Positions 26,827 through 38,219 of a stretch of DNA of 64,000 bases are shown here, in pieces. The notes beneath the pieces were generated by a model. It saw only the letters and a list, made by a program, of their open reading frames with translations, did no database searches and had not been told where the DNA came from. Where the stretch lies: the NCBI GenBank assembly GCA_029204225.1, contig CM055111.1:41728815-41792814 (forward strand), given 5' to 3'. This DNA comes from Diphasiastrum complanatum (Eukaryota > Streptophyta > Lycopodiopsida > Lycopodiales > Lycopodiaceae). Position 1 is the stretch's first letter. Each line of letters starts with the position of its first letter. The translations under genes and the position numbers were made by a program.

Positions 26827-28629
26827 CTATTGTGGAGTCCTAGGACTAGACATCTCCCTCTTAATCCCATGTGCTATACAAAAGTCTTTGAACCTATTTG
26901 AGGTGTATTCCCCTCCATTATCAGATCTTAAGCATTTGATCTTTGTATTGAATTGGTTTTCCATTTCATTCTTGAACTTGACAAATGCAGCAAACACTTC
27001 ATCCTTACTTTTAAGAAGATAGATCCAAGTATACCTACTAAAGTCATCAATGAAAGTTGCATACATCTTTGCCCCACCATTGCTAGTTGTACTAGAAGAA
27101 TGAATATCAGAATGCACAAGTTGAAAAGCTTCTTTAGATCTAGAAGTAGATCTAGAATAAGCAAGTCTATGAGATTTGGACAAGGCACAATGTTCACAAA
27201 CACTATTGTTTGCAACAAGACTTTTAGGGAGACCAAGAACAAGCTCTTTCTTTGCCATTACCTCCAAAGATTTGAAGTTGGGATGGCCCAACCTCTTGTG
27301 CCAAACTTCTTGGTTTGTCAATTGCTCCCTAGCCATACATCCTTCATGATTAGAGATCACACATGCATCAAGCTTGAAAAGTTTACCATGCCTCCTACCT
27401 TGAGCAATCAAGGATCCACATTTACTTATCAAACATGCATCTCCAATGAACTCCACATCAAGTCCTTTGTCAATCATTTGACTTACACTAAGCAAATTCT
27501 TAGTGATTGAAGGAATGTACAAAACATTTTCAAGATTTGCTTTCCTATTTGTTGAAAGGGAAATAGGAATAGTGCCTATGCCTTTGATGTCACATTGACC
27601 ATCATTTGCAGTGTAGATGATGTTACCTTCTCCCTCATAAGACAATAAGGATGTAAAGTATTCCTTATGTCTTGTCATGTGAGATGAGGCTCCACTATCA
27701 ATCCACCAAGGATCATTATCATCTATGTTGGCTAACAAACTTGAAGTCATAACAAGTGATTCACATGTGTTATGTTCTTCCTCATCTATTGTAAGATTTC
27801 CTTGCCTCTCTCCTTGCTCTCTTTTCTTCTTATAACATTCATTTGCAAAATGACCTTTTATCCCACAATAAAAGCACTTGAACTTTGACTTATTGTTCTT
27901 AGTAGAAGAGGAAGAGGAAGAGGAAGAGTGATCATCATGATCAAAGTTACCACCTTTGGACCATTTCCCTTTGCCTTTACCTTTGCCCTTGAATTTGCCT
28001 TTTGTGAAGAAAGCCTCTTCACCTCCACCTTGCAAGGATGCACCATCAAGCTTTGATTGCAACCTATGTTCTTCAGCCAATAAGATTTCTTGCAAGTCAA
28101 CCACACTTGGCAAGACTCTTTGAATGGCAAAACTTTGCACAAGGTTAGCATGTTCATTTAGCAAACCATTCAACATAACTTGGACTATTTCACCATCTTT
28201 TATGTTCTCATCAATGCATGCTAAATCATCACTTAGGGACTTAACTCTCAAGATAAATGCATGAGCACTTTCACCCTCTCTTTGCCTACTAGAAAATATT
28301 TGTCTCCTTAGGGTCAATACCCTAGATGTGGACTTTGATTCAAAGAGCTTCTTTAAGGCATTCCATGCCTCACTTGCACTTTGACACTTTCCAACTTCCT
28401 TGAGAAGTTCATTTGTAACATTCATTTTAATGATATGAAGAGCCCTTTTGGCCTTCTTATCAAACCTTTGTTGCTCTTGAAGTGTGAGAGGTCTCTCTTC
28501 AATTTCTGCAACTATGTCCATGAGTTCATTCAACTCAAGTAAGGACTCCATCCTCACTTTCCAAGTAGAGTAGTTTGATGAACTCAACCTTTCACTAGAC
28601 TCTAGCATGATCCCACCATTGGAAGCCAT
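26827..28629 (-). CDS. Family D gag-protease-integrase N-terminus (600 aa)
   Basis: Starts at an ATG (MASNGGIMLESSERLSSSNY) and runs 600 codons to a TAG. Gag (residues 1-240) has the TWKVRMES, KRALHIIKMNVTNELLKEVG and TSRVLTLRRQIF blocks. A CCHC zinc knuckle CFYCGIKGHFANEC lies near residue 250, protease WWIDSGASSHM near 308, then ENVLYIPSITKNLLSVSQM. The pre-integrase motif (VWHKRLGHPN ... CEHCALSKSH) and the integrase core with YATFIDDFSRYTW and LRSDNGGEY follow. The stop lies inside PQ(Q)NGVAERKN, where CAG has become TAG, so this is a nonsense change rather than a natural terminus. Gag and protease look intact. Confidence 0.88.
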   Translation of the reverse strand: MASNGGIMLESSERLSSSNYSTWKVRMESLLELNELMDIVAEIEERPLTLQEQQRFDKKAKRALHIIKMNVTNELLKEVGKCQSASEAWNALKKLFESKSTSRVLTLRRQIFSSRQREGESAHAFILRVKSLSDDLACIDENIKDGEIVQVMLNGLLNEHANLVQSFAIQRVLPSVVDLQEILLAEEHRLQSKLDGASLQGGGEEAFFTKGKFKGKGKGKGKWSKGGNFDHDDHSSSSSSSSTKNNKSKFKCFYCGIKGHFANECYKKKREQGERQGNLTIDEEEHNTCESLVMTSSLLANIDDNDPWWIDSGASSHMTRHKEYFTSLLSYEGEGNIIYTANDGQCDIKGIGTIPISLSTNRKANLENVLYIPSITKNLLSVSQMIDKGLDVEFIGDACLISKCGSLIAQGRRHGKLFKLDACVISNHEGCMAREQLTNQEVWHKRLGHPNFKSLEVMAKKELVLGLPKSLVANNSVCEHCALSKSHRLAYSRSTSRSKEAFQLVHSDIHSSSTTSNGGAKMYATFIDDFSRYTWIYLLKSKDEVFAAFVKFKNEMENQFNTKIKCLRSDNGGEYTSNRFKDFCIAHGIKREMSSPRTPQ

Positions 28630-29788
28630 GATTATAATGTTTCTTCAACTTTTAGGTTTTGTCCTAAAGCACTTAGCACTCACTTTTCTCTCAACAAATG
28701 ATAGATAAAGAGATCTATGAAGATTTAGGACCCTAAAACACTTCTATCTTGAACCTAGATGGTTTCCAAGCATAGAAAGGAAGATTGAAACACATGCAAC
28801 ACTTTGCACACACTAAGAATGGATTACAAAATCAAACCAACCTGAACACACTCTTGCTTAAGCTCTCAAACTTTCCAGCAAGTGACCAAATCAAGTTATG
28901 GTGTGAAGAGTTACTTGCATTCTTAGAAAATACCCAAAACTAGGATGCCAAGATTACCTAGTAATGAACAAACTTGATCAACATATGATCAACACACTAA
29001 GATATTGATTCAACCTGTAAAACCACATGTAAACCACACTTCTAAAAGTTTATAAACTCCAGCAAGTGATAAATACAAGATTTAGAGGTGAATGAATGAG
29101 CACACTTAGTGAATCACAAGACTAGCTTCACTATCTTGTCAAATCTTGGTGTTTAGATGTAGATCTAAGATCACTTCACATGAGAATGTTCCTCAACCTG
29201 TTAAGAACCTGAAAACACACTTGCATAATGGTTAACACCTTCCAGCAAATGCTCCAATCAAATTACATAAGGAGAGTTACTTACATGCTCAACAAAGTAC
29301 ACCAAAATATATGCCAAAATTGATGACAATCTTTACAATATGCTCTTCACAATGGAGCTTACAATATGTTCACCCAAAAAAGGGGATCTTTCATCCAAAT
29401 GGGAGCTTTGCTCAGCCTTTAGGAGAATTACAACTCACTCAAAAGAGCATTTGTCATCCACTTAAGGAGAAGTTTCATCCACTTAAGGAGAGTGTTCATC
29501 CAAGAATGGAGATTGTCAACAATAGGATTGAAAAGAACATTGTTAGTATTGAATATGCACAAGCCTCACAATCACAAATGATTAGGTGTTATGATCTGAT
29601 CCAAAATAGTTTCTTTTCAGCCTCTGATCTTCAATAGACCTGAAATATGCTTTTGATCCACAAGTTCAACTCACAAAACAAAGGTTAGTAAGATTTGATC
29701 AACAAAGCAATGCAAAATCATGCTAGAACTTGATCAAACATCCAAATATCACCAAAAATGGAATACTTACTGTAAATAGAAGCCAACC
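28630..29788 (-). other. Leader of family D with short repeats
   Basis: About 1.16 kb noncoding. Between 29385 and 29515 a motif close to TTCATCCACTTAAGGAGA recurs four or five times on plus, some copies adjacent. Plus-strand frames here are short and unsupported. The repeats may be a packaging or dimerisation region, which is inference only. Confidence 0.55.
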
Positions 29789-29801
29789 AGCTCTGATACC
29801 A
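29789..29801 (-). promoter_or_regulatory. Primer-binding site, family D
   Basis: TGGTATCAGAGCT on minus, complementary to initiator tRNA-Met, with no spacer to the LTR. Confidence 0.93.
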
Positions 29802-30455
29802 TGTGAAAAATACAGATCCTAAGTGGATCTAAACTCCAAGATCATTGGCTTGAATGCTTGCACTCCAAACTACATAAGCTAGGAATTGGCAACACATTCT
29901 ATGCTACCTAGAATGCAAAGAACTTGATCAAAAAGCATTTATCACAAATGGAAACTTCCATAAACATCAAGTGCGGCCCAAAATAGCATTATACAGTCCA
30001 TAATACATCAGCCTATCACTTTTGGAAAGCACCTAAGATCATACACAATAGCTTGAAGACAATACACACAACAATGCTCTCAATGGAGGAAGAAACAATG
30101 ACAATGATCTATTGATCTCAATGAAGCATACTAAAGGTTTCTCCAACCTGTTCTCCACGAATTTCAGCCTAATATAGGTGAGAGAGATGACTCTCTCTCC
30201 TCTCTCTAGAACTTAGGACCCAATTTTAGGACACCAGTAACCTAAAATAGCCAATTTTGGCCTATATGTCCAAATAACATGATTTTAGTGTCATTTAGAA
30301 GGTCCCGAAGTTTGAGACTTCTTCAACATGAAATATATACTAGAATAAAAGTATCTAGGTCTATTTCACACGTGTGAAAGGTTAGATCCAAAACTATGTA
30401 CAAAAATTGCCAATTTAGGCCTCAAACTAGCTAGGAAATGTTGACAATTTTCACA
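29802..30455 (-). mobile_element. 5' LTR of family D
   Basis: 654 bp, TG...CA bounded, with the same ACACGTGT palindrome (30364-30379). It is followed by the target duplication CTAGC. Confidence 0.95.
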
Positions 30456-30460
30456 CTAGC

Positions 30461-30931
30461 TACCTACCAAGCATAACTCTAGGAAATAGACTAGGGTTTC
30501 ATTTTAGGTCAAGGAGAGTGAGTTAACTTCCTTATTACATGCTGGAAATCCACCTAACTTCAAGAAGGAAGTCGAATTTGCTATGTATTCCCTCTCTCCA
30601 TAGTGAGAAGATAGAAAATTTTTGGAGCTCATTGGCAATCTCAAGCTAGTTCACCATGTACATTGAGTTTTTGTGATCCAAATGAAACCAAATCAATTTC
30701 TACTTGTTTCTCATGTTGAAGGCCGTACTACAGACTTTAGTACACACGTGTGGGCTCGTATTTCAATGTTGATCAATGCTTTTGATTGTTAATGCTTGTT
30801 GTTTGTCAAACTGCCAATCTAGATCAACTTTTTTGTGTCTAGTTTTTTGATAGATTGTTAAGCAAGCATCCAATCACTCTTGTGGATCTTTTGTAGATCC
30901 ATTTATGGTCCTAAAGTACAGTACTTTCACA
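30461..30931 (+). mobile_element. Solo LTR of family C, 3' part (split by D)
   Basis: Continues the LTR from TACCTACCAAGC to ...CAGTACTTTCACA and is followed by the target duplication TCCAT (30932-30936), identical to 23693-23697. The matching duplication and the absence of internal sequence show a true solo LTR formed by LTR-LTR recombination. Confidence 0.95.
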
Positions 30932-30936
30932 TCCAT

Positions 30937-33900
30937 GCAAATCAACTGCAATTTAGCCAACACCAATTTCTTTATGTGATTTGAAATTAATGTTGGCTAA
31001 ATTGTGTTTGTTGCTCAGTAAATTGCATTATAGAATATTTAGAAATGAATCTACCATTACTAAGTTGGCTGAGTTTGAGAGCAGTATGCATCAAAACTAT
31101 TAAAAAAAAATAATATAATATTTTCTTACAAATATACCTTTTTTAAGTGTATTATATGAGGAATGTGATTGTGTTTTCTTAGCAAGCCTATTAGTTTGAG
31201 ATAGTAACCACCATGGAGTCTATTGGTAGTGGATGTTCATTGAGTTTGGAGAAGTTGCACACACTTTGTTGTTTTTCTATTGGCAATGAAACTAGAGTAC
31301 GATGGCACTACTTTGCTTGGAACCCACACATGTTAAGTTCAATATTTTGAACAATGATGGAGGCTTTTGAAGATGGGTGAATAATGAGACATGGCTTGAG
31401 CATATAGTTGTGACAACACGTTATTTTGGACAAATTTCGTAATATGGGTCTTTGAAACTCAATGGAGTTTTTCAATTGCCTAAAACAAAGATTTGGACAT
31501 AGAGGATGTGAAATAATGAATATTCTTTTACATTGAGCATGATATGGATGCAACAAAGGAGGCAACTTTGTAACCACATGTAAAGGGAAGTACCAAATGA
31601 CTAGTCTGGAGGTAACATTATAAAAACATGTATAATTGTTGTTTCTTGGTTCCAAGCTTGTTATATTAATAATTATGTTGGTGGTAAATTTGATTTGAAC
31701 ACACCTTCATATTGTCTCAAGTATGTGCCCAAGGCATCAATCTCAAAGATTTGAGTAAAATGTCCACATGCTTCAAGTCTTGGAAAAAGAAAACTACTAA
31801 AAAAGAGTGTATATATGTTCTAAGAAAATGTTTGGCATTTCAAAGTGAAATTTTAAAGACAACTCATCAAGATATATAGAACTTGCACATGAACTAGTGT
31901 AAAGCCCATTTCCATGCTGACACAAGAAATCAAGGGAGATAAGTTGTGGACCACCTATTGCACATTATAGGGAAAATAGTGTGAAATTTGCCCCCATTCC
32001 ATTGTTGGACAAAGAAGGTGTAGGCAGAGAGTGTGAAATTAGTTTACCAATGACGACATGACATATGCAAGGACCGTGTCAAGGAAGATAACAAGAAGCA
32101 TGACTATACATGGAAGCATGATAGATAACATGAGGCCCATTATGTAAGAGGCATGTAGAAAAGATTATAGGCATGTTCGAATGAAGAAGTGCCTATTGGT
32201 TGATGAGGCAATTTGAGTCTCACATTGGCAATTAGAAATAAAGACTTGAAAGTGGTGATGCCTCAAAAGGTTGAAGTCACATTGTGAATAGAACCATGTT
32301 GGTGGAGGAATTCCAATGTTGGATTACACAAATTGTTGGCTTGATTCATTAAGAAGGAAGGCCATTTAGGCACGTGCAAAAGGCTTTGCCATAGCTACTT
32401 CATATAAGTGTCACAAAATGAGATTAACAATAGTTAAAAAAGACAACTTTTTTCTGTCTATAGTGACATTAACCTTGAGCATTTATGTTGCTAACTTGGT
32501 TCTTCATACTAGTATTTTCTTGGTTCACTAGATTGTTTTAAAACTACAATGCAACTTCTAGGTAGCTATAACACTTTGATGATCAATCTATTTTTGACTA
32601 TACATTGGGTATGCGTGTAATGAAGAACCAAAATCTTATATATATGTCTTTGTTCCAATAATGCACATGGATGATTTGTTTCTTCAATATGTGTAATTGA
32701 CCTAATATTTATGCATACAATCATAATTTGGGGCTAACTTCACTTGATGTCGTCAAATAGGTCTACAATATTCTTGGAATGTGAGCAAGTTTGTGAGCTA
32801 GCATGGCATACCTACAATATGTCACATCTCAAAGGCATGCATGCTCATAATCATAGATATTTTACAGGCAATGGAGTTGAATGAAAACTTTCATGCCTTG
32901 GAATATGAGTTTACTTGAATTACTCAAACACCTTTTTTTTTTGGAGATATTATAAACTAGAATCTATAGTTCATGTCAACTTCAAGGTGGGCAAATCGAT
33001 GTCAAGATAGAGAGAATCCTGGATAGGCTATATAGATTCTACACAAATGCTTTATGTTTCATTATTTTGAATAATATTTAATAAAGTAAAACTTAAGATC
33101 TTTATGGACTTTGCTAGATATTTTTATTCGCAAAAGCAATACCATGTTTGTAGATAATGTACTTATGAATTTCAATGATTTGCAGCTATATGTATGTGCC
33201 AATAATATTTCATCATACGGACACAAAGCTCGACAAAGCTATACCTTGTTAATCTAGGAAAATTGACACAATCTTTGGGTTGAGTTTTTTCAAATACGGT
33301 ATCCTAATAACTGTGCCATTCATGACTTGTAACCTCTATATACCTCTCATTATTCTTACCTATCAAATATGTGATATTCAATGCTCTTTTCTCCATTTTT
33401 TCTTGGAAGTGTTCTCGATCAATTTGTGTGCATTTAGTGTTTATGTCAGCATTCCCTATTCTTTTATGTGAACAAGTCCTCATTACATCCTTGAATAATA
33501 TGAACAATATGTGTATTGTTGATTAGTGTGGTAATGAGAATAGAATTTGCATTTAACTACCATTTTTTTTACATGTATGTCGTTATGTACATGACAATTA
33601 CTTCTCTCCATTAAAAACCAATAAGGTTATATTGTTTCGTATTATTGAATTTTATTTCCACACTGTGTGGCATGCAAATTGTTTCTTAGAAGATATTTGG
33701 ACCAGGTAAATTTTCATTACTTTGATAAGTCCAATTTTGGATATTTGATCAAGTAACTAGATTTCAAAGCCTTACCTAGCCCATTTTCTTGTAGTGTATA
33801 TGGTGTAACAATTTACATTATGATTCAACAAAAATTGATCTCAAATTTTAGGATTTTCTTATGAGCTACAAAATCAAGCTAAATCATCCTCATAGGATGA

Positions 33901-35276
33901 TAAAGTACCAAGATCTCAAAAACCATGGAAACTTGTACATGTATATGTTTAGAGTACAAAAAATGTACTCTATCATTAATTTTCATGACTAATAATAATG
34001 AGACAAACGTTAGCATGACACACAAAAAAGATTGGCTATACTTGCGGTACATATACTATAGTGGAAACAAATGATGTGACAAAAGAAAGAAATAGGATAT
34101 GGTGTGAGTGCCAGAAATATTTCCTACATAGCTTGGGATATGGTTCCATAAATTGTTATCTGAGTATTAACTCTTTGTAGATTTGCAAAAGTAAAGTTTA
34201 GCTTGCAGTACTTGTATACTATAGCAAAAATAAATGGTGTGACAAAAAAGAAGAATTTACACTTCCCTCAATGCAAGAGCCATTTATTACCGCAAATTTG
34301 GGGCTTTGTACTAAGGTCTCATATATTGTTGCCCTAGTTAAAGTGTTCATAGACCTTAGAAGATGATATGCTCATATGTAAGGCCTTTGAAGAGATTTTC
34401 AGGACTTGTAATGTCATAAGGATTTTCCTTCATGGGGTGACTCAAATCAAGGTAGATCAATTGCAATATATTGTCTCCCATGGTTGTGAAATGTGATTGT
34501 CCCAAGAAAATTTTCACTTTCAAAGGTCTTGTAGAGCTTTGTCTAAGAGAAATTTATGTACGTTTAAAGTGAAGGTGTATGTAGAAGGTCCACACAAAAA
34601 AAAAAACTTGTAGAGAGAGAGAGAGAGAAAGGACTAAGGTCTTTACAAGTTGTGAGGATTTTTGGAAGTTCTTATCATGTAGTTAAATCAATAGTTGCTA
34701 AAATGCACCAAGAAATTGACATGTGGATAAGTAGAATCATATTCCTACAGTTAATTTGGGAAGTAAAAGTACTGACATTTGTATCTTCATACAACAACTA
34801 TAGATTCACATGTTGGGAAGAACAATCCCTTTGGAAGAGTGTAAGTGAGTTTTTGGGAATAGTCTTGTACACAAGTGATTTTCACTTGAAACTAGAAGTT
34901 CTTTGGAAGAGTTTAAAAGAAAATTTTAAGGATAACAACTTTGTGTTTCAAACCAATAATGTTGTAGATTACCAGAAACAAAATTTTGTTAAAATTTGGC
35001 ATTATTGTGGTCATTATAGAAAACGTATAAATTTCTTGTACATCTTTAAAAAAATCTTTCACAAAATTCCGTTACTTTTAATAACAATTACTACTTTTTT
35101 GTTTTTATGGATCATTTTATGAAAAGAATAATTTTTTGTTGGAAAGAGAGATAAAATAAAAATAGCTACCAACACCTAGAATTTACATACATGAATAAAA
35201 CTACAGTAATAAAAAAATAAGTAACGGTATAAAACCTACTACTACAAGGTACAACTTTTTAATATAATTGGTAATT
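30937..35276. other. Long AT-rich stretch without recognised gene
   Basis: About 4.3 kb. The longest frames (31308-31655 minus, 115 codons; 34652-35122 plus, 156 codons) have no motif, no ordered domain and Phe/Ile/Lys-rich composition typical of AT-rich noise. A short GA run lies at 34614-34628. No transposon termini were found. Confidence 0.5.
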
Positions 35277-35281
35277 GTTAG

Positions 35282-36056
35282 TGTGAAAATTTGTCAAAAA
35301 CCTATCTTGGTTATTTTATGATTTTATGTTTGTGAGTACATTTCACATGTGTGGAGCATGTTCCCACATGTATAAAATAGTTAGAAATAGTTTATAATGT
35401 TGACTTTAGGGGTATCATAAAGATTGCTAGTCAAGCATCTTGGTGTCACTAGGTGATAGGGCCAATTTGGCTTTAGAGGTCAAATGGTCAATTACACATG
35501 TTTTGTCATGATTAGGCCAAAATTCGATTGTGACGTAACTCAATCTAGTTAGGTTGCTTACACATGTCAATTTTAGGTTTGATGAGTGATGCACCCTATG
35601 TGGTGGCAAAAGTCAAAGGGTCCAATCATAAGAGAAAGATGTGTTGGAAGGGTCCAATCAAAAGTGAGGGATGTTGCATCAAACATCCAATAGGATTAGA
35701 GAGGCTATGTTTAAGGGGTCCAATAGGAATTAAGCTTGGATCTCCACGAGTTTCTATATGTACTTTCATTCTCTTCATTAATGTATGAAAGATCTACGAG
35801 TTTTTTGAGTCAATTTGGAGATTTGCCAATTTTGCCTGTATTGCCTTCTCTTTCTAGATGAGCTCAAAGGTGGTATTTTCTCTCTCTACTTGAGGAGAGG
35901 AGCTTGTTAAGGCTTAGTTTATTTCATGAAGTCTTCCACATGTGTGAAATGCCTTTGGTATTGAATGAATGCCAATAGGTGATCTATAGTGCATGAGCCA
36001 AGCTTAGGAGATCGATTTCACACATTAGGGCATTCCCACATGTGTGAATTTTCACA
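35282..36056 (+). mobile_element. Probable solo LTR of an unassigned Copia-like family
   Basis: A 775-bp segment opening TGTGAAAATTTGTC and closing GTGTGAATTTTCACA, flanked by GTTAG and GTTAC, a 5-bp duplication with one mismatch. The termini resemble family D, and the segment has the ACATGTGT-type palindromes common to the other LTRs. No internal sequence adjoins. Confidence 0.65.
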
Positions 36057-36061
36057 GTTAC

Positions 36062-37776
36062 TGTGTTTCGTATTTCTGCCAATGACATCAACTGAATAAG
36101 TTCTTCTTTTCTTTTAGAATAGAAAATTATTATTATTATTATTATGTCTAAGAGTGAAATCTTAGAATGGTGATCCATCACAACCTTTAACATAAATAGT
36201 ATCATGATTAATTTCCTCTTGTTTATTATAGAATGTTCATATATATGGAAGTGAGAAATTGTTGGGAATGGTGGAATGAACATGTTCATGTGCATTAGAG
36301 CTCTTAAATAACTAGGCAAGTGGTGGTAAGAAAATTGATTTGCAAGTCACACATTAAATGGTTTTCTAAAAAATGAGAGATATTTTTTTGATAAGTATTT
36401 TCATGCTACTTCATGACACTTTTCAGATGCAGTTAAAAAAAAATCTTCTATTGTACTTAATGTGATAATATTGAAATGTTTTATATGTGTAATAGAGGAA
36501 AAATTGATCTAGCAAATAATATTTAATATCTAAATCAATGTTATTGATGAGAAGAAAATATAAAATTCCCAAAGAAAGTATAAAAAAGATCAAATGATGA
36601 TACAAACTTCACTAAACATAATATACAAAACATATATGGCATATTAATGAAAAGTATACATAGAATATTTGTTTATAATTCATTCTACAAAAAATTAAAC
36701 ATCTAAAATCTTTTCATTTGTTTCATTCATTTGCGCCTCTCAACAATATCCTCTCAACCATATCATCAACATTATCTACTTTTATGTCTTCACATTGAAG
36801 CTCCACAAAATCTCCAAAGTCATCTTATAAGGAGGCCGTGGATTTGAGAAAGCCACTTGAACATTTTTATAATGTTGTGAAAAAATTTCTTTGACATGTG
36901 AAACTTTAGCAATTAGAACCATGAATGGATTCATTCAATGCATAAGAAAAATTGTTTGCATCAGTATTTTCATTTCTATCAATTTACAAATCTAGAAATG
37001 ATACGATCTTGATATGTGAACAAGAGCAATCTAAAATAAAGCGTAAATTAATTAAAGAGAGTTCACACTTGTGAACCATAGCCTGCTAAACGGACTGAGG
37101 ATTGAGAATAGACCACAAATGGTAATCAATGCATTGTACTTGAAGAAATGTCTACATAAGAACAATTTCTTGTGACAGATTCAACAAGTTTAATCATATT
37201 TGCTATATTTCCATATTTGGCAAATTGAGGCCAACATTGTTTTAGACTTAGAGTTTGACTTTTCAAATTTCATTTAAATAAACACTTTTTGAAAGTGTGG
37301 GAAAGTTAGAAGGTGAATTTGAGTAGATTCAAATTTGAATGTTAGGTACTTTGAATCTAGACACAAAAATAGTAGGGTTAGCATTTTGGAGGGAAACCCA
37401 AGTGGCCAAATAGGGGGACCTGCTATAAAAGGAGAAAACTCGTGGAGAGACACATATTCTCTCTTCTCTATCTCATTTCATGCTTATACATGGTTCTCTT
37501 GGGTTCTACTATCCACTGGTGCACTATACTTGTGATTGCAGGCAATTCTATGTGTAGAATGATCTATATTTGTTATTTTTGTCTCCACATGTGTGATATA
37601 CAGTAGCTTGCTGGTTTTGTATGGAAAACAACAGTACTTTATCATTTGATTCATGTTTGATGAAGTTATATTAGAGTTTGCATCTTGTTTTGTGTGTAGA
37701 TGCTGATTTTTCTACATTGGTGAGATTGGTAGAGTATCTTCTTTTGTAACCCAAGATTTTTTTAGGTCATTGCAAC
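36062..37776. other. Unassigned DNA, then leader-like DNA before a gag fragment
   Basis: No gene recognised at 36062-37300. The last part, up to the gag start at 37777, is probably the leader of the Copia fragment that follows, with a TATA-like GCTATAAAAGG near 37421. No primer site or LTR was identified. Confidence 0.4.
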
Positions 37777-38214
37777 ATGGCTACAAGTGGTGGATTCATG
37801 ATGGAGAGCAATGATAGGCTTACCTCAATCAACTATTCTACTTGGAAATGGAGTCCTTATTGGAGATGAATGAGTTGATGGAGATTGTTGCAGGTGTGGA
37901 GGAGGGGCCTCAAGCACCTCAAGATCAAGTGAGGTATGACAAGTGAGCAAAGAAGGCTCTACACATTATCAAGATGAATGTTACCAATGAGCTTCTCAAG
38001 GAAGTTGGTAAGTGTAATTCATCTAAGGATGCTTGGGATTCATTGAAGAAGCTTTATGAATCCAAGTCTACTTCCAGAGTGTTGACTCTAAGAAGGCAAA
38101 TCTTTTCTTGTTTGAAAAAGAATAAAGAAAGTCCAAGTACTTTTGTTCTGAGGATGAAAGCATTGAATGATGAGTTGTCTTGCATTGATGAAAGCATTAA
38201 GGAAGGAGAGCTTG
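37777..38214 (+). pseudogene. Copia gag fragment related to family D
   Basis: ATG, then MATSGGFMMESNDRLTSINY and STWK, but Arg-Val is missing and the frame breaks near 37845. It resumes with MESLLEMNELMEIVAG, stops once (TGA at 37945), then KKALHIIKMNVTNELLKEVG and TSRVLTLRRQIF, nearly the family D sequence, up to KEGELV. Homology ends abruptly at about 38214. No zinc knuckle, protease or pol follows. Confidence 0.85.
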
Positions 38215-38219
38215 TTTAT

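Larger units (their letters stand above)
23928..30455 (-). mobile_element. Complete young Copia element, family D
   Basis: A 6528-bp element flanked by the target duplication CTAGC (23923-23927 and 30456-30460). Both LTRs are 654 bp and differ at only three positions by eye, about 0.5 percent, so insertion was recent. The order on the minus strand is LTR, primer site, 1.16-kb leader, one long gag-pol frame with a single TAG, polypurine tract, LTR. The reverse transcriptase is recognisable only in its first half. RNase H is not recognisable, so it is likely non-autonomous. Confidence 0.93.

Noticed and set aside
26827-26829. Programmed TAG readthrough like that of some plant viruses
   Set aside because: The codon context after the stop (AAT GGA) is not the known readthrough context and the family consensus is Gln, so a nonsense mutation is simpler.
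26953-27510. 185-codon plus-strand frame
   Set aside because: Shadow of the family D gag-protease-integrase frame on the opposite strand, which carries all the motifs.
34652-35122. 156-codon plus frame
   Set aside because: Composition is that of AT-rich noise; no motif, no neighbours suggesting a gene.
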